Assembly: GCA_900642245.1 (NCBI GenBank)
Contig: CAAAJI010000113.1
Coordinates: forward strand, 113,171 to 139,140
From: Fragilaria radians
Lineage: Eukaryota > Bacillariophyta > Fragilariophyceae > Fragilariales > Fragilariaceae
Direction: 5' to 3'
DNA length: 25,970 nt
Shown here in pieces: positions 19,050 to 25,970 of this stretch. The notes beneath the pieces are model-generated. The model made no database searches and was not told the DNA's origin. It saw nothing but the letters and a program-made list of their open reading frames with translations. Numbering within the stretch: position 1 is the first letter of the stretch; every line of letters starts with the position of its first letter. The position numbers were made by a program, and so were the translations under genes.

Positions 19050-19526
19050 CTACTCCTCTTTCTAAGTATGCAGCTTGAAAATCTGTATCAACTAGTTAAC
19101 CAGCACCAATTTGTCCATGATGAACTTCAACATTGTTCCCAAACACTTCAAAACGGTAAATACTTCCATCCCAAATGACTCTTGGAGGTAGGACTTGACT
19201 TCTTTCGTCATTTCTTTCACCATTGATGGAACTGATATGTACATAGAGTCTTTCTCCTGCAGTAGCAGTGCTACCCTTCCATTCTTTTTTAACAGTTTTC
19301 TGCATTGCCTTTCCAACTGAACAGGCTTCACATGTCTTAAACTCACAATATCATATCCATGGGATTCCCAGTCATTCTGGCAATAAGTAGCATAATCACA
19401 GTGGCCTAAGACATTATGCTGATTGCTCATGCCAGTTTTACTTCTCAAATTAATTAAATCAACAGCAGTATCATCTCCAATTGTTGATATCAACATAATG
19501 CCGGATGGAAATTCATTTTTGGTCAA
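19050..19526 (-). pseudogene. Inverted gag fragment of a related copia-like element
   Basis: The minus strand encodes LPPRVIWDGSIYRFEVFGNN, then HHGQIGAG, a stop, LVDTDFQAAYLERGVET. This is the same gag block as LPTRVIWDGTIDRFEFF...AYLKKWVD at 15100-15240 on the plus strand, diverged and from another copy. It begins at about 19050, exactly where the plus-strand RT ends. Upstream on the minus strand (19526 to about 19290) an open frame with GIMLISTIGDDTAVDLINLR and CDYATYCQNDWESHGYDIV is not seen in the plus-strand gag. It may be the N-terminus of this element's gag or another sequence. Confidence 0.7.
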
Positions 19527-19529
19527 GAT

Positions 19530-21250
19530 CCTATCATAAGTTAAGGTTTGTCTTTCCTTTCATCATCTTCCCATCACAACGTCTTCATTGCCACAATGGA
19601 ACCCATTTTCAAAGCTATTACTAATAAATTCGCTCATAGGTTTGGTTCAAATTTTACGTTTTCAAGTACGACGACAATGTTTTCACCATTTTTCTGGTGA
19701 ACCCGTTCCAACCGTTACTGCCTCCAAAATTATTGTTTAATTGTATAAGCCTTCTTTGCTATTGCATAATAGAATGAAGTGCAACTGTTGCCAATCCAAA
19801 TTTTACTGTCAATTTTGTCATTTACAGTATTGATAACATACTTGAAGAAGGAAAGGACTTCAGTATGAGAAATTGTATTTCGCTCCTAATTCTAGTATAT
19901 CACGCGACCAAGTTAAGGTAAGATACTCCTATCAATCAGCTATCATGTATTGTAAGAGTAGAGCCCATGAATCACATATGACCTGGCATCAATCAGAAAC
20001 AATTTGTCATGCGCTGTCATGTGCCAACTGACAAAAATGACACACTGACATTAATTCCCAAGCAACCGTTGGAAGTCTAGGTACCAACTCCATAGCCTAA
20101 ATTTAGATGACAAGAAAACATTCATTGCCCGCAGTAGTCCCTGAAAAGTTGATCTAATAAATTAATGGAATTTGACAAAATCTTGTTAGTTGCAAGTAAA
20201 TTCACTGCGGACCCAGATATTTTTTCACACGCTCAAGGCATGAAGGACTTCTGAAACCCAAACAATGGAAAGAGAAGCCATGATGGTAGAAGTCAATACA
20301 TCTTTCAAGACATGAAATCAGGTTCCTATAGAGATGATGGAGTAATAAACAAGCACCATCCTTATTTGGGGCAAGACGACAGCAGTCCCATATTGACACA
20401 CGTTAAGACTACAAATAGAAGAGCTGTGTAAAGCTAGGAAAATGCAAAAGGGGGTTTCAAATACAAGGATACGTTTAGAGTGATGTCCATGTTATGCCTG
20501 TTCCTAATTGCAGCAGCACTAGGTACGACAATAAAATCTGAATATCCTAATGACATACAATCCTACCATACTACTAAGGATCACATTTTTCTAGGGCAAT
20601 CAGTCATGATGAAATCAATCACTAGCTTGGGAATGAAGATTCTATGTAATGTAGACAGTGCCATCAAATTTCACCAAACCCCAACCTGGTGAAAAGGGAG
20701 GGGCCTCACTACTCACATGGGTAAATGGAATTGAACATAAATATCTTGGTCGATACCTACACCCGTTATGATTTAAGGTACAAACTATTCTTGGAACTTT
20801 TATTTTCTTCATTTGAGGAAAAATGGTAGAGAAATGTACAATGGATTGGATGGTCCCAATCAAGCCAGTATCATCTGCAGTTTGTTTCTCGTTTCATTTG
20901 TGAATGATTCTAGTGACCAATTTTCCACTCCTCAATTGATAGTGTACTACTTACTACTTACTGTCTGTATAGTAACTATGGAAAATTATCGTTCCTTTCA
21001 GATTTATCAGACTCTGAGTTTCGATACTTGGCATATTAGTGAATGAATTGATATTTTGGAAATTAGGAGAATACTCCTAAGTATCTTCTTATATGATAAT
21101 CATACCCTTTATGACTATATATGTCAATCATCAGTAGTATTATGTGTTTGTGGTGTCTAGACTTCCAACTCCATTTATGGAAAAACAATGGGCTTATATA
21201 TTTAAATTAGAAAAGTGGTTACGAATGGTATATATCTCTATCCTTCATCA
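19530..21250. other. Intergenic, no gene recognised
   Basis: AT-rich DNA with only short open frames: 70 aa at 20480-20692 (+), 77 aa at 20813-21046 (+) and some on the minus strand, none with recognisable domains. The first has a faint resemblance to an RT core (FLIAAALG) that I do not consider sufficient. A short repeat TGTCATG recurs near 20007-20023. Some of this may be old transposon DNA; the right end approaches the promoter of the next gene. Confidence 0.35.
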
Positions 21251-21564
21251 TTTCATTAAGATCGACGAGACACATACATATTATTTTCTCAGTTTTCTAG
21301 GATGACTTTTGTTGAATATTCCCCCAACCTTACCCAAAAAAGAGTGATTGATTCCTATTTATTCGTAAATGGCACCTTTCCTACTTCAATGCAAGTCAAG
21401 TCTTTTTTCATTAGGATCGACGAGACACATACATATTATTTTCTCAGTTTTCTAGAGTGACTTTTGTTCCATATTCCCCAACTTTACCCCAAAAAAGAGT
21501 GATTGATTCCTATTTATTCATAAATGGCACCTTTCCTACTTCAAGTCAAGTCAAGTCTTTTTTC
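21251..21564. repeat. 155-bp tandem duplication upstream of the TSP3/PS-rich gene
   Basis: Two adjacent copies, 21251-21405 and 21406 to about 21564, at a spacing of 155 bp and nearly identical. Both contain ATCGACGAGACACATACATA, AAAAAAGAGTGATTGATTCC and GGCACCTTTCCTACTTCAA. Differences are a few substitutions and small indels (GGATGACTTTTGTTGA against GAGTGACTTTTGTTCC). The duplication ends about 340 nt before the ATG at 21906, so it probably lies in its upstream regulatory region. Confidence 0.85.
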
Positions 21565-21826
21565 GATATAAAGTCCGAAAAGTCATTACCCAAAAATATA
21601 CTAGATTGAGTTGGGGTACCGTGTTTTTTTTCTTCGTTACCAATAGGGAATAATAGTCTATAATATATACCTCCTCGTCCTCCTCCTTCTTACGGACAAA
21701 TTCATTTGCGTTCTCGATTTTGGTTCTTGTCGTTTTGGTTTTTTTGTTGGAAACACGAAGTGGTTGAATCTAACTTTGTGTATATTTTCACCGAAGGGAC
21801 TCTTGTTTCATTCATCTCTCTCTCTC

Positions 21827-21834
21827 TATAAAAA
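21827..21834 (+). promoter_or_regulatory. Candidate TATA box (TATAAAAA)
   Basis: TATAAAAA lies 72-79 nt before the ATG at 21906, directly after a CT-dinucleotide run (21814-21826) and before a short GAAT repeat (about 21860-21880) in the presumed 5'UTR. The spacing would give a short leader of about 45-50 nt. Inferred from sequence only. Confidence 0.5.
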
Positions 21835-21905
21835 GGATTGTTTCTCATCTATCGAAATTAATGAATGAATGAATGAATCAATCAAGAAAAGAAAATTGAA
21901 AAAGA

Positions 21906-24900
21906 ATGGATCGAAATAGAAGTACAATTGACGATACAACAACAACAAAGGATGATGATGTAACTTTGGATTTTGGATTGGATGGATTTCATCATCCAAT
22001 GGAAAACGTAAATACGAGAGTTGTTGTATCTGATGATGCATTTGCAATATTACAAGGTTTACAATTAGATTTAGAAGAAGATGGAATATACGAAAGAGAT
22101 GATTCAAATAATCCTCATGATGATGATGATTGTTGTGAAAGCTCCTTCACAAAAGTTGCCATGAAAGAATCTGCCAAGCGTGACATTTCTATGAATAACA
22201 ACAATAACAACAACAACAACAACAACACTGTTGATGAACCACAACGTCCTACCATTACGACAAAGTTGGAACCAACTACATCATCATCACAATCATCACC
22301 TTCCAATGATTTCTTCTTTACTACAGCATCCAATATATCATCCTACATGGCAACCTTTCATGATAATGATAATGAAATCGATGATACAATGGAATTTCAT
22401 CCCAATGAGGACACATTTTCTCAAGACTCGGATACCATGACAAATACAGTGACAGCAGGTGCCTCCAAAGTATATCAATTCTTACATCGTGTTGTCAAGG
22501 ATAAGGATATTGGGGGAGATGATATAACTCAATGGACGAATCCACCTGGACGTGGTACACTTTTTTCAGATCCAATGTCATCCATTCATAATACTGCCAC
22601 AACCACAACCTCCAATGCAACAACAACCATGGCTCAAACGACTACTACTTTACATTCAACTGCCAATGCTACTACTACTACTACTACTACTATGGCTGCG
22701 AATACATCGGCTACAACAGCCAATGTTGTTGTTCAGGTTCCTGCGTAAGTATATATATAAACAAAAAGGACGTTACTATCATTACTCTCATTTCACTCAA
22801 ACTTGCTTCACACATATTCAACAACAACATCAATAACAATAACAAAAAAACAGTGCACAACAAATGGCAATACAAGCTGCACAATCAGCTGCAACATGTA
22901 TCGGACAAGGAAATCAAGCTGGTTGGATATCAAGTGGTGCTGGATTAGCTCAAGGTCTTGGTGGTTCATCCTCATCCACAACAACAACGACATCGACTAG
23001 TGTTACAACCACAACAACAGTGGGAGCAACATCTGCAGTTGCTGCAGCAATCACAGTAGCAGCTGTCTATGCATCTAAACATCCATCCGTACAACAACAA
23101 AGACAAGTACCACCAAATATTGTTAGTACGACTACGACTAGGTGTTTGTCCATGGAACAATTATCGTTACAAACAGGATACATGTCCATGATATTTTCAG
23201 GACAATCCAATCGAATTTTGAATATGACAGAAAATTATTATCTTCAAAAGGAAGTTGTGGGAGCTTACAATTTCTTATCCGATGGATGTTATGATATATA
23301 TCAACGTAATATGACAACTGCTCTCCTAATCCATGCAACAATTGATGTAAGGAGGAACAATACCAACAACAACAATAACAACGACGACGATGATTCCAAA
23401 TACCAATCCGCATTAACGTCAGATTGGAATGCAACAGTCCAATGTGATGATTGTCCCTCGATTCAACCATTGTTTGGGGGTAATGATGACAACAATAACA
23501 AGTCATTGATATCCAAAAATGATGGCAAGAATGTTGTTGATACTATGCGTAGGAGTGAACCAAAGCAAAGTCATCGGAGGATAGCAGCAGCAGCAGCAGC
23601 AGCAAAAAATTCATGGATAGAGTCCTCAACGTCTTTCCTGTCGTCATTATTCGTCTGGCCATTTTTTTCAAAGAATACAAATTCGACATCAACCATACAT
23701 GATAAAGAACATGAAATTAGTGGACTTACAATCGAGAGGGCTGTACAAGAGTCATCACCAAAAATAACGTCGGTATCCTTTGATGGATTCTTAACAGAAA
23801 TGAAATCGCGTACCTTGAAATTGATGGAAAAAGGTCTTTTATCCAAGGAGTTTGGAAATCTTTTGGGTGGATCGGTTCTGGATGCCTATGGATATCCAGC
23901 CATTACATTTTACTTTGATACAGACAATGATCAAATATCGGATTACGATGAAATCTTCAAATATCATACCGATCCATACAGCCTAGATAGTGATGCCGAC
24001 GGGGTCAGTGACTATGATGAAATTTTCAAGTACCATTCCAATCCCAAATCTTCCGATAGTGATGGAGATGGAGTTAGTGATTACGATGAAATTTTCATCC
24101 ACGAGACAAGCCCTACCTCACAAGACACGGATGGTGATGGTATTACCGATGAGCAAGAAATAAAAGCTGGATTGAATCCTCTGGATTCGGATAGTGATGG
24201 TGATGGTCTTTCCGATTCATTCGAATTAAGTATTGGGAGTAATCCTCTCAATTCAGATTCCGATGGTGATGGATTATCCGATGGTCTGGAAGTTGAACTA
24301 GGAACAGATCCAATGGAGAAGGATTCTGATGGTGACGGTATTAGTGACTATGATGAGTTACAAATGGGACTCGATCCCTTGGAACCTGATAAAGTGACAG
24401 ATTCGGATGGGGATGGGTTGAGTGATGCACTAGAAGTTAGTATTGGAAGTGACCCAAACAAAAAGGATACGGACGGAGATGGCTTGTCCGATGGAGAGGA
24501 GTATGAAATGGGAACTAACTTGACAAAAGCAGATTCCGATGGGGATGGACTGTCTGATTACGAGGAAATTAGTATTGGAAGTGACCCAAACAATATGGAT
24601 ACCGATGGGGATGGGTTGTCCGATGGAGAGGAGTATGAATTGGGAACGGACTTGACAAAAGCAGATTCCGATGGGGATGGAATAAGTGATTACGAGGAAA
24701 TTAGCATTGGAAGTGACCCTAATAACAAGGATACCGATGGTGATGGCTTGTCCGATGGAGACGAATATGAATTGGGAACGGACTTGACAAAAGCAGATTC
24801 CGATGGGGATGGGTTGAGTGATGCACTAGAAGTCAGTATTGGAAGTGATCCAAACAACAACGATACCGATGGAGATGGACTGTCCGATGGAGAGGAGTAT

Positions 24901-25970
24901 GAATTGGGAACCGACTTGACAAAAGCAGATTCCGATGGGGATGGGTTGAGTGATGCATTGGAAATTAGTATTGGAAGTAACCCAAACAACAACGATACCG
25001 ATGGTGATGGCTTGTCCGATGGAGAGGAGTATGAATTGGGAACCGACTTGACAAAAGCAGATACGGATGGGGATGGAATAAGTGATTACGAGGAAATACA
25101 ATTGGGCTTGGATCCTAGGATCCCAAACGAGACTTCACAAGCATCACCAACCGAAATGAGTGATACTCGTAGTCCCAGCGAAGCCCCATCCATTCCTTTT
25201 GATCAACCCTTCAATGTAGCATCGTTGAATCCTAGCCAGTTGATATCCAAGTCACCCTATCCTAAAAAGTTACTTCCAATTAAAAAGACATTAAGTCCGA
25301 GCACCAAATCAGTATACGAAACAAATAAGCCATCTTCTTTGAGCCTCGCCATTGGTGCTCAAGAAATTACTGAGAGTCCCAGTCTCTCTCCATCTTCCAT
25401 CCGAGCAACGGTTCATCCAAGTACTGTACCATCAATACAGCCTAGCGCAGATCAATCATTATTACCAAGTGTGCGTCTGAGCCTTGAACCCACGAAGTTC
25501 CTATCAGTTGAGCCTTCTTTGAGTCCTTCATCTAATGACCCTAGTCAATCACCATCATTAAGACCATCAGCTTCCCCTTCCAGTCATCCTAGCAACAATC
25601 CTACAATAGAGCGTAGCGCTATTCCATCACCAAGCCCATCCGATCGACCTACCATCACAGCATCACTTCATCCAAGCAATGCTCCATCAATACGACCTAG
25701 TACAGGTCCATCCTCATTCCCAACTAATCGTATGAGTATTGAACCAAGCGAGGCACTGTCCTTTGCGCCTTCTTTGAGTCCTACTTCCAATGAACCTACT
25801 CAACCACCATCATTAGGTCCATCCGGTTCCCCTTCCAGTCGTCCTAGCAACAATCCTACAATAGAGCGTAGCGCTATTCCGTCTCCAAGCCCATCCGATA
25901 GGCCTACCATCACAGCATCGCTACATCCAAGTAATGCTCCATCAATACAACCTAGCACAGCCCCATCCTC
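21906..25970 (+). CDS. TSP3-repeat, PS-rich type II membrane protein (two exons, 3' end outside window)
   Basis: Exon 1 is 21906-22744 and exon 2 is 22854 to beyond the edge, at least 1,318 aa, with the frame open throughout exon 2. The N-terminal part (1 to about 330) is acidic and low-complexity, with Asn, Thr and Asp runs and no signal peptide. A small-residue hydrophobic segment (VGATSAVAAAITVAAVYA, about 336-353) is the probable membrane anchor, giving N-in topology. An unrecognised region (about 354-635) holds a few Cys, Asn/Asp runs and a seven-Ala run. Then come 18 thrombospondin type 3-like repeats (D-S/T-D-G-D-G-L-S-D, about 635-1030), which bind Ca2+ in this family, and a PS-rich stretch (about 1037 on; APSIQPS, SPSSHPSNNP) typical of heavily glycosylated extended stalks in diatom proteins. 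A surface adhesion or cell-wall role is inferred. Any C-terminal domain is not visible. ATG 21906 is first after short closed upstream ATGs and follows a TATA-like box. Confidence 0.85.
22196..22229 (+). repeat. AAC-type microsatellite coding poly-Asn
   Basis: A run of AAC/AAT codons gives eleven consecutive Asn in exon 1. Similar coding runs occur at about 22671-22691 (ACT, poly-Thr), 23354-23390 (AAC/GAC, Asn then Asp) and 23584-23604 (GCA, seven Ala). They are slippage-prone and likely to vary in length between alleles. Confidence 0.85.
22745..22853 (+). other. Spliceosomal intron, 109 bp, phase 2
   Basis: The donor GTAAGT (22745-22750) matches the consensus, and the acceptor AACAAAAAAACAG ends at 22853. 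Without removal the frame stops at once (GCG TAA at 22743). With removal, GC plus T gives Ala and the frame is open to the window end. The sequence is AT-rich, with CA and AAC runs before the acceptor. Confidence 0.88.
24420..25085 (+). repeat. 132-bp higher-order TSP3 repeat, five units
   Basis: The landmark TATTGGAAGT (or CATTGGAAGT) recurs at 24441, 24573, 24705, 24837 and 24969, exactly 132 bp apart. Each unit codes two 22-residue Ca-binding repeats, one ending in E-V/I-S-I-G-S-D/N-P-N and one in E-Y-E-L/M-G-T-D/N-L-T-K-A. The near-identity contrasts with the diverged TSP3 repeats at 23926-24420, so this block expanded recently. Confidence 0.9.
25400..25970 (+). repeat. 255-bp PS-rich coding repeat
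   Basis: AGCAACAATCCTACAATAGA recurs at 25591 and 25846, 255 bp (85 residues) apart, and the surrounding sequence aligns throughout. A more diverged earlier unit begins at about 25400 (TCCATCCGAGCAACGG). At least 2.2 units are present, and the array continues past the window end. Confidence 0.85.

Noticed and set aside
20480..20692. 70-aa frame with FLIAAALG as an RT fragment or secreted peptide
   Set aside because: The resemblance to the RT core is a few residues only and no neighbouring RT block follows; a signal-peptide reading is possible but unsupported by anything downstream.
21826..22333. Minus-strand frames with Leu/His runs opposite the TSP3/PS-rich gene
   Set aside because: They are reverse readings of the AAC and GAT codon runs of exon 1.
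24690..25101. Minus-strand repeat ORFs opposite the TSP3 array
   Set aside because: They are mirror images of the 132-bp coding repeat; the plus strand has the Ca-binding DxDGDG motif and a continuous frame.

Overview
The window looks like nuclear DNA of a diatom or a close stramenopile relative. This is inferred from the mix of gene types, not from a marker gene. It holds single-pass membrane proteins with plant-like 24-residue LRRs of the IPSEIG type, a thrombospondin-type-3/PS-rich surface protein with a spliceosomal GT-AG intron, and decayed Ty1/copia elements whose gag and pol resemble those of diatom genomes. Intergenic DNA is AT-rich. Nothing prokaryotic (operons, Shine-Dalgarno sites) is visible.

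Layout. 1-666: AT-rich upstream DNA, including part of a dispersed repeat. 667-2664 (+): LRR membrane protein 1, split by two opposite single-base indels. 2665-6086: gene-poor, with a ~970-bp segment bounded by inverted repeats (3114-4083), a second copy of the dispersed repeat and a scrap of Ty3-like integrase. 6087-8735 (-): LRR membrane protein 2, intact, 882 aa, a clear paralogue of protein 1. 8895-9330: an imperfect ~57-60 bp repeat array in its upstream region. 9398-12640 (-): a decayed copia element with a recognisable 228-bp LTR and RNase H, RT and integrase fragments in order, interrupted by ~830 bp of unrelated DNA. 13455-13720: ~60-bp tandem repeat. 14018-19049 (+): a second, different copia-like gag-pol pseudogene containing an assembly gap (15321-15421). 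It abuts an inverted gag fragment of a related element at about 19050. 19530-21250: no gene recognised. 21251-21564: 155-bp tandem duplication. 21906 to the window end (+): a large two-exon gene for a probable type II membrane protein with 18 Ca-binding TSP3-like repeats followed by a PS-rich stalk, running off the edge.

The three host genes all encode probable single-pass surface proteins with cytosolic N-termini and repeat-built ectodomains. The two LRR genes share a cytosolic motif, the same juxtamembrane and cap architecture, a cysteine-rich C-terminus and an 11-bp upstream element (GAAATGAACGA). They are best read as a small family of cell-surface recognition or adhesion proteins that diversify by repeat expansion inside a retrotransposon-rich region. 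No ligand or partner can be named from sequence.
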